A stretch of 64,000 bases of DNA from Diphasiastrum complanatum (lineage: Eukaryota; Streptophyta; Lycopodiopsida; Lycopodiales; Lycopodiaceae). The DNA lies in NCBI GenBank assembly GCA_029204225.1, contig CM055104.1, positions 21,699,952 through 21,763,951 on the forward strand, written 5' to 3'. The notes under the pieces were generated by a model, which saw only the letters and a program-made list of their open reading frames with translations, was not told where the DNA came from and ran no database searches. Shown piece by piece: positions 1-14,900 of this stretch. A program made the position numbers and the translations under genes. Within the stretch, counting starts at the first letter, position 1. Every line of letters starts with the position of its first letter.

Positions 1-586
1 GTTTCTGATTTTGCTATGCTCATATTTTACACCACTAGTAAGCTTGATAATTGTTGAATTGCTTACTTTCCAGCTTTTTCCTGAAATTTTCTTTTCCTAG
101 CTGTTTAGAACAGTTCAAATTTGTCAAAACTCTAACACCAAATGCAGTTTTCCTGTATTCATTGATGTGGGCAAGTGCTCTAAAGAAACAAAATTTAGAT
201 CAAGTGAATTTGGTCACCTCAGTGAGGCAATAGCTATTTAATATTTTTCTTACTATCCCTAGGCAAGATCACCATGAAGATGATTGAGGCCAGGAGGCTG
301 GATATTTCAACGGCTAAGTTGTGACCTCATCCATCCAACACAATGGCACACCAACTTTTTGAATTAGTTTTAAACTCCTAAAAACTGTCATACATCTATT
401 TTGTCTATAACCTTTAAACAAGTTTTTTCACTATTCCACTTCCATGATTTGGGTTTGCATCATTTCTATTTTAGTTTTTTGTAAATTTGAGCATTTGTTT
501 GGTAGTTTCCTACTTTGATGGTGAAGATGCTGATATCTTAAGATAATTGATCCCTTGAGCTCAGTCACTTGTGTGTTGTCTCTCAG

Positions 587-664
587 GGTAGGCTACAGAA
601 GCTGCCCATTGTACTGCAGTATGCATCTTTGTTTGCTCACTTGGCAACATTTGGTATTATCGGG
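587..664 (+). CDS. FEX: FEX exon (first visible)
   Basis: 78 bp, 26 codons, phase 0 at both ends, between acceptor tctcag and donor GTATAT. It encodes the start of the first membrane helix ([16 protein letters not shown]). The next exon continues directly with VLIRYG, as in plant fluoride exporters. Confidence 0.75.
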
Positions 665-2415
665 GTATATGAATATGCCGACCTTGGCAGTCTCATGATG
701 CTTTTCTTATTCTTGTATATACATAAAAGTTGTGTTCTTAAACATTGAAGGTGTACATTTGAATCTGTAAGATTATCCTTGTTTTCTTGACGTTTTTATA
801 TTCTTTGTGTTTGTCAATGTTAATGCACAACAATAGTCCATGCTTCTCAATCAATAAGCTGAACATTTGCTTTGCTAACAAGTTGCTTCGTTGATAGACT
901 ACATGTTTGGATGATAGCTTTCATGCAATTTTATGAGTCTGTTAGAAAGTAGTACTCTTGAAATGAATAAGGATGGAAACTTTGATTTTGCAACATGTTT
1001 GTGCTAGTGGTAGTGTATGAAAACGTCTCCAAAAACATAGCAAAAAAACAACATAACTAGATACTATGAACTGAAATCATTATAATGCTACTAGATATAC
1101 AAAGTGAGGTATAACAATATCAATATCAATATCATCATGATCTGCTGCTGAGGAAGAAGGATGTGATGTGAGCTGTGACATGAGGTAACTTTGCTGACGT
1201 CGTCTAGGATGATCATCCGTATAAAGAAGAATGGCAATCAGAATGTCGACATCGCATTGTGAGATGACTCTCTCTAACTCATTAATATATAAGCAAGAGA
1301 GAACCGGTGAAAGAGAGCAACCTTGCTTCACCTAATGGTACTCCTAATGTGCTCAGAAATAACACCTCAGAAATACCACTGCCATGTAGGTTTAGAAGGG
1401 AAAAAAGGTCTTTTTGTCACAGAGAACATTTGCAGGGGGTCTAAATCTTCATAAGAACGTTCACTCATTTCCACACAGACTTCTCTTACTCAGATGGAGC
1501 AGTTGAGGTCTTGTGCGAAGGTTCACTTTTCCTTTTTGAAAATTACTCAGAGTTAGATCTCACCTTTGCACGACTTACAGACTCCAAACTAACATTCGCC
1601 CAATCATCTGTAGGCTGTACACAGGGAGTGAAAGCCTTAGCAAGACTGACGAACGTTCAGGGGCAATTGAACTCTTTGAGGCACTGCGAACGTTCGCAAG
1701 ACACCAAGATGAAGTAATCTTCGCAGAGTCGTCTGTAAGCTATGAACACTAGTGAAAGCTTCATTAGGGTTGGCAAAGGTTCTTTTCAGTGTTCCAATTT
1801 TTTTTTTGATTTTTTCAAGGGTTTTTTGTTTTTTTTTGAGTTTTTTCCACTTTTTTGCAGTTTGGTTGGGAATTAACATTAGCAACTTCTACAGTAAGTC
1901 CAAAATACTATTTTGAGCCTACATGTAGTTGGGCGAAGGTTGTTTCAAAGGGATAAAAAGTTATGGGCTCTGGAAATGATTTTTGGTGTGTTTTTTGATT
2001 GGCTGGGAACTAACCTTCACCTGATGATCTATAGGTACAAAGTGCCATTCAGACATTGCTTACAATTGGGCGAAGGTTCCTACCAGAGGACTAAAAAACT
2101 GTCTTTTTTCAGCCTATTTCCCTCCAAAAAAACTAAATAGTCACGCTTTTCACAGATTTTTCTAATTTTTTCAGAATGGGTTTTTGTCTAATTTACTCTC
2201 CTAACACTAGTGCATCCCCCACTAACAATAACAAGCTAAAAACATGATTTTTGATGAAATGAAAGGGTGAGAGAGAAGAAGAGAGTGAGAACTAGGAAGA
2301 AAAGTGCTATGCGAGAAGACAAGTGATGGCGCTCCTCGGCAATGGCGCCACTGTAGTGTCGTTCGTAGTATGGGATCATCGTTGGGAGTGGCAACCTCAC
2401 CTTCACTTGCATAGC

Positions 2416-2478
<63 letters not shown>

Positions 2479-5400
2479 GAGAGAGTGAGTAGTGGAATCG
2501 ACAAAGTTTTATTAGAAGAGAAGAGAAGATACAATACAAAGAAAATGGCTCCCTTTTATAGATTTGAGAGGTGAGCCTCCTTCACTATGATTGGCTACAG
2601 TAGAATGGCAAGGATTCTAATCCAAGACCTTCAACTTAACACAAACCCAATCTAATGGTTCTAACCTTAGCACAAAGTAACTCACATGAATCATGTGAGT
2701 CCCACTTTGACCAAAATTAGATTCCTTATTGTAACTTGAGTTTGTGACTTTGGGCCTCTACACTATTTATTTACACCTAGGGCCCAAGTCTCTAGGAAAT
2801 AACTTGAAATAACTAGCCATGTGCTCATTGGGTTGGGCTTGTACGTGCAGGATGCCAATGCCCTCGCACTTATTACTCTAACTATACAATGTACTGTGGT
2901 GGTGCCCATTTGGCAAGGCTTGGATGAACAATACTTTTAGTGGCGGGATCCACTATGTGCCCAACAATTACAAAGTCCTATAGCCTTGATATGTGATCTT
3001 TTGCTGATAGACAATAAATTTTTTGTGAATTTGGACTTTGGGCCTCTACATTATTTATTTACACCTAGGGCCCAAGTCTCTAGGAAATAACTTGAAATAA
3101 CTAGCCATGTGCTCATTGGGTTGGGCTTGTACGTGCAGGATGCCAATGCCCTCGCACTTATTACTCTAACTATACAATGTACTGTGGTGGTGCCCATTTG
3201 GCAAGGCTTGGCCGAACAATACTTTTAGTGGCGGGATCCACTATGTGCCCAACAGTTACAAAGTCCTATAGCCTTGATATGTGATCTTTTGCTGATAGAC
3301 AATAAATTTTTTGTTAATTTGGGCGGCACATAAAGTACACCATCAAGTAGTCTAGAAACACCATTTGGAAATTGAAGGCAAATTGATCCTTGGCCTTCGA
3401 TCCTGTGTGAACTTGAGTCTCCGAAGTATATGTACTTCGAATTTGATTTTGTGAGTTGTTCCAATAGGTACTTGCATGGAGTCCTTGACAAAATCCAAGG
3501 CCTAACTATGGAGTATCATAACAACATAGTAAGCACACCATGGAAGCTTGAAAAAACCAGCTATGGAGTAGAAGACAAAAACAAGAGAGAGAGGACTTCA
3601 AAGCTCACACAACTTGAATGATTAGTGAAAGAGTGGTAGGGCGTGGAAACCCCTCCAAACTAAGGGCCACATACAACATGTAATGTATAGAGGTGGTGTC
3701 TTTCTAATTCTAGCTCTAGGCCACACATGGGTCTTTAACCTACTTGTTATTACTTGCCTAATTAGCACAAGTGGGGTGTACTATGTACATAAATGTTTTA
3801 CCCCCATTTCTTATGCACAACTTACAAGTTATAAGTATACAAGCCTTAAGGGGCAAAATAGGCATTTATTTCAACAGTCCTGTGCTGAGAAGCACCTGAA
3901 TCAAGACACCTTTGCTGGGTCTCTCTACTTCGTTGATCTTGCACCGTTAGTAGTGTCGAATCATCGTGGGAGTCTCTGGAAAAATCAAAACTTCCATCTT
4001 GTAGCTACATCTTCTTCTTTGCTTCGTTATGCTTGAGAACTCGACAGTCCTTAATGTAATGATTGGTCTCTTGCGATACTTGTAGAAGAGTTTGGTCTTT
4101 GGCTTTTGTTGTTGTCGATCATGTTGTTGTTGCCGGTTCGAATTAGTTGCTTAGCTTTCGTCTTCTTGTCCTTTGGATTCTTCTTCCTTTGGGATTGTTG
4201 CTTATTCAAATACAAGGTGCTTGACTGTCTATTCGATGAAGATAAGCTCTTCCTTCTTACTTCTTCCTACAATAAACTTGTTATCAGCTTCTGTAGAGAT
4301 GGCTCAGGATTGTTGCGCAAGAGCAATACTAGATTGTCGTAAGAGGGAGGAAGACTGGATAGAAGAGAGACATATTAGCATATTAATTCGATACTGGTGA
4401 ACCACAGTCGCTTGATGGCCACAAGGACTATATCAAAGGTGAAGAAGGTGAACTCATATGGTCGGGGAGAGATAGAATGGGTGAGTCAGTGGGTATGGTG
4501 TAGGCTAGTAGCATAGTCAGCCCAATCCAAGAGAGGTGGTGGTCCACGAGGAATAAACTCACGCAAAAAAGCACTCGAGGAAGAGCTAAAAGAAGGTCAA
4601 CAAGGCGTGTTCCTTCAAAGTCATCATGGGCATGCTTTTTAAGGTGAAGTGTACGATGGTATGAATGTCGGGAAGAGTGGAGAAGGTAAGGGGCACGAGT
4701 ACACGCATGAGCAACAATATGATGAAGAGAGCAACATTTGATGTCATACCATAGGGGGTGCAGAGGATGGGGTGGTGAACAATGTGGGGTTTGCCTTTAT
4801 GAGGCTTAAAAGGAAAGGCTAGAGAGGCGGCAGTGTGAAGAGATGTGGTAAGGAAAGTAGCTTGTGATTCAACCGAACCATCATGGGGAAAAGAATGGAG
4901 TAGTGAGGCCAGAGACTCTTGGTAGACTGGGTTGTATCGAGGGCTGAATGTGTATCTGGGTGCATGGGTAAGCGTGGGGTGAGAAGATGACGGGGGGTGT
5001 GGGAGGTGGCCAATAGCGAAAGAGAGGAAAGAGTGATTCGAGAGGGTGGTGGGAGAGATATGATGACAATATCCAATGAGAAGTCAAGATAAGGTTAGCC
5101 AATGCCCTCAACAAAAGAAGAAGATTCTGGAGGAAAGTAGCATGCAGCAACAAAGAGATCCCTGTCCAAGCCAAAATACCCTGTCCAACAATACGAATCC
5201 AAATATAAACATGCTTGTCATGTCTGATAAACACGATGATCAGATGAAGAGACTCCCAGAATAAGCAAATGACCCCTCCAAAGCCACGACCACTAGCTAA
5301 TCTAGTCTTAGACCTGTATACCGAATCCCACCTTTACCTAGTGGAGGGAGCTGTAGAACCTGTAGGAGGGAGGATGGAGGCAGAAGGGAGATGGGAGGAG

Positions 5401-5753
5401 GCATGGAGGGCAAGCAGCACCGTCATCTCAGGCAGCGCTGCCTGCATGGCAGATAGCCTTGCCATATCAAGCAGTGCTGTTGTTTGTGTGGCAGGCAATG
5501 CTGCTATTATTGACATGTTAGGCAGCGTTGTTGCCTGCATGGTAGGTAGCACTGCCATATCAGGCAACATTGTTGCCTATGTGGCAAGCAATGTTGCCTT
5601 GTCCATCAGCGTTGCTATTGCTAACATGTTAGGTAGCGCTGCTGCCTTTGTGGCAGGTAGTGCTGCCACGTCAGCAGCAGGGGGAGGTAAGGAGGTGGGG
5701 GGCTGGCCAATAGGGCTAGCCCCTTTTTTTTGGGGCCATATCAAAAACAAAGG

Positions 5754-5839
<86 letters not shown>

Positions 5840-8800
5840 ATTTATTAATATCTTTTAGCTACCCAAAATTGATACCTAAGATTATCAAAGTACATTTCCA
5901 TCAAATGGGAGCACATCTCCTTTACAAAGAGGAAATCTATATTGAGATTTTAAGCGTAGTTGTAGGAAATTATCAAATCTAGATAGAATCATCATCACTA
6001 CTCAACAAGTCATATAATTGAAGTAGGTTGTGACCCAATTGGAGAAAGTATTGCACATGGCACTGTTAGAATTTGTGATACAAATTCTAGATGGAGTTAC
6101 CTACTAGCACTCACACAACCAAGCATAGAGATTAAAGAGGAATTAGATTATAGGAGAATTGAGCAAAGCTCTAACATATTGGAATTATCTTGTGGTGGGG
6201 CGCCAGCCTACATATATAATTTCTCTAATCTATGTGAAAGGCTAAAAGCCTAAAGCAAATAGCAAAAGAGCAAAAACTAATTGCTAAAATTACTACCTAT
6301 ATTGGGTAAAGACCCAAGGTGAATTTCTAAGTACTAAAATAGATCCTTGTATTAGTGCGCCCACCTACATGCATAAGCAATAAAAAATGAATTTACTAGC
6401 CTGCAGCCATCTGAAACCAAGCAACAGATCTGCATAACAATTGCTTTTTTGATATCCTTTCACATGATACAAAAAAAAAAGAAAACTTTGCGTTCCGGGA
6501 AACCCTAATGGGAAATCCCGGATCGCGTTCCGGAACGCGGACTGCAACCTTGCTTGGTTGTTATATCTATATCATCCTCTAAATTTGAGTTTGACTCTAG
6601 GGTGTCACCGAGAAAAAAAGGATGTGATCTAGGATTGGATGTATTCCTCGACGAGCATGTTGCCAATTGTGGTTGCATGTTTTAGACAACATGTTGTAGC
6701 ATCAAAAATTGCACATGTAATAAGTGATCAAGTGCTCTCTAAGTATAAAATGATAGCTCTCTCTCTAAACTCATAGTATATACGACAATGGAGGATGTGA
6801 ATACTCCTTATTGACAACCTCTTTGTAAGTGCGAACTAGCAAATCATGTCTTCATTCAAAATTCCCTAAAATCTACCCGCCTCCACATAAAGTTGATGTG
6901 AGGAAAATAGGAGTTGCCCCAAGTTGTATCTGAGGCTGTGGTGCAAAGTAATGTCCAGATATCATGGAAATATTAAGCTCTTTGTTTCGTAAGCCTCGAG
7001 GAAACGTGTTTGGTAAAAGTTTAGGCCTGACCAAAGTCAATGCGTATATGATTAGCAAAATATGATGTTTGATATAGTGGTGACGTCCTTCAAATATAAT
7101 CGATAGTGATGCCTATACAGTCTAAGAGACAAGTTGCACATGAATGATTTTAGGATATGAAGGAGTAACCTATGCTCAAATAGATAGTTAACCAACTACC
7201 GAAAAGTATTCTTCATTTCTCTTACTAGTAGATTGTTTATATAGTTGATTAAAGAATTCCTTATTTACCATGTTATTTATGGCAAGTACACCTTTTAATA
7301 GATTGTGAAAGCTGATATGAGAAAATATTTTGGTTTTTGTAAACAGGTGCTTATCAGATATGGGTTGGAAGAACTTTTTGGTCCGATGGTGGTTGGGATG
7401 ACACAAAACACTAGTGCACTTTTTTCTTCACTACCTCCAAACATGGTATTTTATTATGTACTCTATTTTTATAATGCATATTGTAGTGGGAAAGATTTTT
7501 CTTATCCTTCAGTTTAAAAGTAGTGGTTGTTTAGTACCAAATAGTAACATCATCTTGGTTTTTGTGCCTTTTCGAGTCCAAGCTCAAAGCTTTCATGTGT
7601 ATACTTTGCAAATGAGAATTTGGTTCATCTACATTTAAAAAATGTTGTTGTGGATTTGTCAAATACTTTGTCATTGTGTGTATTCTTGGGAAGTTTCATA
7701 TGAATGAAAAGATTATCAAATAGATTCAAGAGAAAGCTAGTCTACAAGTTAGTGTTGGATTTATCTTTTGTAAGGTTTTGAAATTGCAACAATTTGAGCA
7801 CAAAAAATCTGCATACAAGAAATTCTTCCATAGCAAGCCTTATAAGGACATGCTCTGCTACAAAGCACATTTCACATGGAAATTGAGCAAACTTTGAAGA
7901 ATCTTTGAGAAAATATAAAGTAGGCACAATGATTAAATCTCATTAAAAATTTCTATAAACAAGAAAGTTCTCACTTATGGTTAGTTTCCCTCTCAACTGC
8001 AATTTTCACCTTTTAAACTTATGCATGAATCTTGTTTTTTGAATGTGGGCCCCCCTTATTTGTTTCAATACAAACTGGAGAGAATTGCACTTTTTGCAAG
8101 TCTTCAATCTAGAGTTTTCTCTTGTTGCAGAGAGCGATCCATAATTATCTTAGCTAATTCACTTATGTAGCTTCTCAAAAAGTCAAGTTCCATGGATAAG
8201 AAATTGCCCTTGTTTCTTCAAAGAAGAAAATACAATGTGCCTGAGTTTGAAATTTAGGCGCTTTATCATATGAATGCCAAGTAGAGAAGGGGGTTCTGTA
8301 CATATTTTTCAACCTTCACAATCCAAAGATTTCAAACACACAAGAATAATTGGGGTATCTCAAATACATGCTCTTATTCTCATTTGCTTTTAGCTTATCC
8401 TTTTTTTCTCATATAGAATTTAGGGCAGTCATGGTCTTGTTTTGTGCTTAGCTTTGGCATGTGGTACTAGGTCTCAAATTAGGATTGGTTGGAATGACTT
8501 CCTAAAAGTAGGAAAGTTGACTTGTGAACGAGGCATGTGTCATATGCTCACTAGGTCAATTGGCCCAATTGATGAGTGACACTTGTTGGACGGTCCTTGT
8601 ACTTGCCTATGTGTCAAGGTATTTGTTACGAGCTTGTAACCAGATCCGAACCCTAGGGCATGATAGTTAGGACAGTTAGAGCGCAGAACAATGTTAATAG
8701 CATGGGCATGCATCTAGACCCAACGTTGGGACAATACCCTCTAGTCAGTCATGAATAATAGCTATTATTCATGAGGGACCTTTGCTAAGGTCAAGTTGGG

Positions 8801-11800
8801 TACATTCATGCAGTAGTATGAGATAAGGGTAGTTGGTGTAGCAATCCAGGCACGTTGATTCGTTCAACTTTATTTGTTTGACACTGAAAACAATGTGTCG
8901 TGTCATCTTCTTAAAGTTTATGCCACCAAAAATTACAACGGACCAACTCATAGGTCTTATCCACACTAGGATGACTAGCACTAAGACTATTGTGCAAAGA
9001 TGTAAGATTTTCTTACGCAGATCCTCACAAGATGGAATTAGAGTGTTATCTTTTCTCTTCACTAAACCATGCTTTCAAAAGCAACTGGTCTACCATCCTG
9101 ATAAAGGACCACACCTATAGCATAGTCACTGGCATCATACGGCTTGTTAGGATCCACTATGTGTAAAATAGGTGCTGTGTAGACACACAATATTTGAGGT
9201 TTTCAAAACTACGATTCATCTCTTTAGTCCAAGTAACCGGAGGACTGTATTTATTGTGTCGGCTGGCTTTCTTCGCCCTTTTGAGGACATTTGTCAAGGG
9301 TAATGCAATTATTGCATAACCCATGATAAATCTATGAAAAAACCGTGTAAAGCCCAAAGAGGACTTAACCTCCTGGATGGTTTGAGAAATTGGCCATTCA
9401 TGAACTTGACGGACTTTATTTGGGTCAATTTCCAACCAGGGTCCGAAATAACGTGACCGAGATATACCAATCTCTTCTAGAAGAAAACACATTTGGATTC
9501 CTTGGCAAAGAGTTTCTCCTGTCTAAGTAACTTTAAGACAGTCTTGAGATGCTCCTCATGCTCCTCCAAAGTCTTACTATAGATGAGAATATCATCTAAG
9601 TAAACTATGACGAACTTTCCCAGATATGGACGAAGAAGATCGTTCATCATCCGTTGGAAAGTCACTGGAGCATTTGTCAACCCAAAAGGTAAAACCAGAA
9701 ATTCAAAATGGCCATACTTGGTCCTAAACCCGGTTTCTTCTACGTCCTCACTCTTTATTCGAATTTGATGATACCCTGATCTCAAATCGATCTTGGTGAA
9801 GTACTTTGCACGGTGATCAACCAGTTCGTCCATTTGAGGTAAGGGGTACGGTTTTAATCGTTGATTTATTTAACTTTTCAAAGTCCACACACAGACGAGT
9901 GCCTCCGTCTTTTGTATCAACTAAAATAACTGGGGCCCCCCAAGGGGACTTACTTAGGCCTTACATGGCACCTCTTAAGGTAGTTTTGCAGTTGCCTATA
10001 AACTTCATCCTCTTTGGTAGTCCTCATCCTGTAAGGATACAAGGATACAGGCGAACCACCAGGAAGGAGTTTAATACCATGGTTGACTCCCCTAGAGGGG
10101 GGAAGACCCTCAGGAAGCTATTATAGGAAAACATTGTTAAATTCCTGTCTAAGTTTCCTAAAAGTTTCACCTTCTAGTGAATTTTCATGTTTTAGGTTGT
10201 TAGACATTAACGCTATTTGCATGTTATAACTTTGTAAATTGCATTCCTTGTGATAAGTGAAATCCTTCAACCAACACATGTATGAATTACAATCAACAAT
10301 ATCCTTGCATTTATTTGTTTTTAAAGCAGAAAGCATATAAGGAGAAAAAATATCCACATTTTCATTCAAGTCAATGAGTGAGCCGTTATGCAAGAACGAC
10401 AAACTATGGGTTACATGGTTTTTCTTATACGACTCATTCCTCTCATAGAACCACTTCTTACCAAGTATTACATCTACTTTATCTAGATTCATAATATGAA
10501 AGTCTAAGTTGTCCTTATAGGCTTGTATTTGAATCGGTAGATGAGGGACTATCCGGTCCCATACTTGGCTTTCCGCTCCCGTTGCCAGCTTCACAACGTA
10601 TCGGTGGTCACTTTGCCTTGTTTCCACCTTTAGCTTTTGCAACAATTTGGAGTTAATTAAATTGTGCGTAGACCCATCGTCAAATAAAACTGTCACGACT
10701 TGGCCACCAACAACCCCCTTCATCCAAATGATGTCGTGAGGGCCAAAATCAGCCATGTTGAAACAACAATGCTCACACACAAAATTACCAGCAAAAAAAA
10801 GATCAATTCTTGAAATGTTAGAGTTATTTGGCGTCCTAAAAGATGCCCCTTTAGCTTGCCTCCGTTTCTTTGGGCATTCCTTCGCTACATGACCTGGTTC
10901 CATACAATTGAAACACAGATTGTCGCTTCTGGCTTTAGCGAAAGTATCCTGGCCCATAGAAGATCTTTTCTTCAACTTACTTGGACCGGTAGACACTTCT
11001 TTCACCTTATCTTTTCCTTTCTTTGAAAAGAATGGTTTCTTACCCTTTTCTTCGGGAGAAACCCTAGCCTCAGGCCTAGCCAATATACGAGTATCATTGT
11101 ATATACGGGTGAAGCAAACCGCACCATCGAGGGTAAGAGGTTGGTTCATCCTAACCTCTAGCTGATAGTCTCTAGGCAATCCTAGAATAAAATGCAACTT
11201 GCCTAGTAGAGGATCTATTCTAGTAGCAAAACGAGTATATACCTCTTGGAATTCTTGCATGTACTGATCAAGGGGCTGGTTCCCCATTTGTATCGTCGCA
11301 TACTAACAATAGAAGTCGAAGTCATCCAGTATAGGAAGGAAGGCCGCCTTGAAGGCCTTACAAAAATCTTCCCACAACCTCGGAGCTTTCGGCTTACCCC
11401 TCAAGTCGTGCCACCAGGTAAAAGCTTTGCCTTGCAAGTACATGATAGCTAGGTTGATCTTATTCTTCGTCAGAAGAATCGTGCATGGACAAGTGCGAAT
11501 TCCACCGATCTATCCACGAAGTGCTCACTTCAGGGGCTCTATCTTTCTTTTGCCCAGTAAAAATCTTAGGAGTAAACGGGCTGGTGCAGTAATTGCCTTA
11601 ACCGTGTCATCTCCTTCAATTCCTGCTGATCCTTCACATGTCTTGCCTGCATATCAACAATCTGTGGCTGTAGATTGTTGATAGCCGACAGCAAAGCATC
11701 GGAATCCAATGTAGAGGCAGGTGCCATAGTTACAATAGGAGGAGAAGTAGGCTGCGAGGAAGGGCTAGGATCCATATTCGAACTATGAATAAGATTTAAG

Positions 11801-11899
11801 GACAGAAAACAAGACGAAGGAAACACTCACTCTTTCAAACTTGGAAGATACACTTATTCAACGTGGTATTGTCCATGGCTGCCATCCAGAATGGTAGTT

Positions 11900-11947
<48 letters not shown>

Positions 11948-14900
11948 TAGGTGGCTATCCACCACCATCAAAGCTTTCACATGGAACAGGCAGTCCCTGC
12001 CCCCTCCCTGCCACACGGCACTCTTGCCGGTAGACACCTTGGGTTCAGTGGGACACCTGGGTGCCCAGCTGGTAGCGCGCCAGCCCGCTGGCCCCACCTT
12101 TAGGGCCCACTTGGCCCCTCACCCCCCCTGTCCACAGACGTCCAGCGGCGGGACAAAATCCGCCGCTGGCTGCTTCCCTGTCCACCCACGGGCTACTGCT
12201 TGCGTGGCTGCCTGCCGGCGCGCATCCGCACACTGTGTCTGTTGGCGCGGCTACGCGCTAGTGGTCTGCCGCCACGACAGCAGGCACCCGTGTGCGGCTG
12301 CACCAAGCTTTTTTGTTTGTTAAAAATTAAAAAAAATTCAAAAAAAGGCAATCTGAGGAAACTAGCCAAAAGCCAAATCCAGGGTTATTATGACAAAATC
12401 CAGATCAGTAGGATGCAGAGCTTACCGTTTGCCACTTACGGATCGAGCAAACCTGTCTGCGGGGTGTGGTGGCTCTGATATCAAAATGTTACAACCTCTT
12501 TCCGTCACAAACCGCCAGGTGCCAGTTACCCAACAGGAACTGAACATCTCACGATCCACCCCGCCATAGGATCCAATCCAGATCCACCCTCCGTGCCCTG
12601 GCCCGTGACTGGTAACAAGCGAATTTAGGCCACAAATATTTGTTTTCTCCTTGCAAGTCACAACAGGCTTGTCAGTGGCACTAATTTTGGTGGGAACATT
12701 GAGGGTTTAGTTGGTGGCTAAAGCTTCTATTTTTTGTAATAGGGTTACAAGTCAAATTTCACCTCGGTCCATGATTTTGAACAACTGGTAGTCATCTTTA
12801 GAGCTTGCAAAGTGCTAATGTCAAGTTTTATTCCAAGAGGTCAGTTCTATCAGAGTTGATTTTAGATCCTTTAGAGGGCACAAGCACCAAAATATCAGGA
12901 TCGAAGAGGTGGTTTTTGAGGTAGATCCATGGAGGTGACACTGCAACAAATTCTTGACCAGTGGAAGCTTGGTAGATTTCCACAAGAACATGAGAGAGTA
13001 AGTGTAACGACTATGGTAGCCGTGGATCCTTTGTCAAGTGATAAAAAAGCCGATCTACCATTAAGAGGAAGCTGCCATCTAGCAAAGATTTGAAGCCGCC
13101 GAAGTATATGAGAGTAGTTGCAATGCAAAATATTGATGTTGTTGAAATTTGGCTCTAGAAATGGGAGAAAGCTTTTCAAATGTGTGGAATAGAAAGACGA
13201 TTAAATAATTGTAGAAGCTACCTCACGTCTTCAAGAGACAAAACAAAGATGGTGGTGAAAAGTCGAAAAAGATAACTTGGTTTCAACCACATGGGAGGCA
13301 TTCAAGAGGATGTTCGTGGAAAATTGGTTGACATTGGATGAGAAGGACCAAGCTATGCTGTCGTGGACTAGTATGTTTGTACAAGAGTTTGTGGACAAAT
13401 ATAAAGAAGCCTTAATGTTGATATAGGAGGAAGTACCCATGCTCTTACAGGTTTTTCACTTTGTGGAGGGTTACGTTAAAGTCTTGGGCCTTTTGTTAAA
13501 AAGGGTCAAATTCATAGCCTCCAAGGGGTGATTCAGATGGCATTGTGAAGATGACAAGAAGGCCAAGGAGCCTGAAGCACCAACCTCGAGTGTTTTTCAG
13601 CCTTGGCTAAATGGAAATTCAAGAAGTTTAAGGTCAATCCAATCAAGAGCAATTTCCTCGTGGCAAGAAAGGTAAAGGTGGTGCCTTGAAAGGCAAGAAA
13701 TGGTATGGGATGTCTGATGCCCAAGGGGGCCATTACTACGTGGCCACCCCAAACCGTGCAAACGAATAAATTTTGTGCTATGGTGATTTAAGGCGACACA
13801 GGTGGAAGGAATGTGTCTCCGTTTCCAGATCAAATAGCAGGTTACATGACAACAATAACATGTTGTCTGCTGGCTTGTTTGCTGTCCAGAAGTAGGCAAA
13901 TGTGATCCATGGGCCGATGAGGGTATTGGACTAGTGGGAGATGTTTTTGCGCAATCTGCTGATCTGTGAAATAGTTGGTCGTGTGGCAAAAAGACCTCTT
14001 ACAATTGCTACTTGGGAGACTATGCATAGTTTGTGTGCACAATATCTTGAGTTTGTTATCGTGGACAATGTCTCTTGAGGTGGAAGGGATGTTAGATGCT
14101 TTTGCTCCTTATTTCATCTGAAAATATTAATGGAAATTAACTTAGCTGTATATTTGTAATTATAAAAATGGCTTGACACTAGTTTGTGGTGGTGACCTTT
14201 GTAATAAACATTGTAAATAGATGATATAGAGCTTTTAGAGTCGTGTTTAGCTCTGGCTTGGGGTATAGGTCTCAAATAATGACTAGCTGGACTAACCTCC
14301 TAAAAAGCAGAAGAGTTGATCGGGCAATAGGACACTTGTCATATGCTCAATGCGACGCTTGGCCTAGTTGATGATCAAGGGGTGCTTGAGGATGCTGGAT
14401 ATGTGAGCTTCAAGGGAGGCATTCCCCGTTCTATGCAACAAAGGCTGGGTGGATACGTAGTGGCCAACATAGTTTCTAGCCAATTCGAATCGACTGTTTT
14501 TCGGGTTGATTTGTCCAATTCGAATCGGTCTCGTGGACCAATTTTTTTTTTAATCGTTTAGGGTTTTTGAGCAGAAAACCAATAGTAAATACCAAATTGA
14601 CCACCCGATATCAATAGCACTGGTTGAATTTGAGCCCTGGATGGGAGTTTGGGAGTCGAGATAATTCTTTCTCGATTCAAACTTGCAGATTGCCTGGTTC
14701 GAACCACCGAGACACAACATTCTTGGAAACAATCATACAAGTTACAACTTACAACAAGGTTTCCAAGACCCTAATCAAATAGTTGATTCGAATTGTCTTA
14801 GAAGTTTTTACTAGTATCTAGAGTCTTGTTTCTAGATAGTAGATACTAAGTTCTCCCCATTGTTGCACGAATCGCCGATTCGAACAAAGAATTGTGGTTC

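Larger units (their letters stand above)
8810..12665 (-). mobile_element. Defective Ty3/gypsy retrotransposon
   Basis: On the minus strand, in order: probable LTR (12487-12665), PBS-like site (12471-12483), leader, gag (to about 10850), protease, reverse transcriptase, the first part of RNase H (9055-9160), then an integrase zinc-binding remnant (8815-9055). Most of RNase H is missing between 9055 and 9060, several frameshifts are present, and no left LTR follows, so the copy is dead. Its RNase H start closely resembles the one at the right window edge (63890-64000), so both belong to one family. Confidence 0.85.

Noticed and set aside
1-586. Upstream FEX exon within 1-586
   Set aside because: No segment with proper splice sites matched the hydrophilic N-terminal region expected for plant FEX.
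1440-2140. CACTA transposon subterminal repeats
   Set aside because: The alternating words resemble CACTA subterminal sites, but no CACTA-type terminal repeat was found and the LTR/PBS context of the second copy favours an LTR element.
5269-5982. 237-codon open frame
   Set aside because: It is made of the GGCAGCGCTGCC word array and the (GA)n tract; no domain, and composition explains the open frame.
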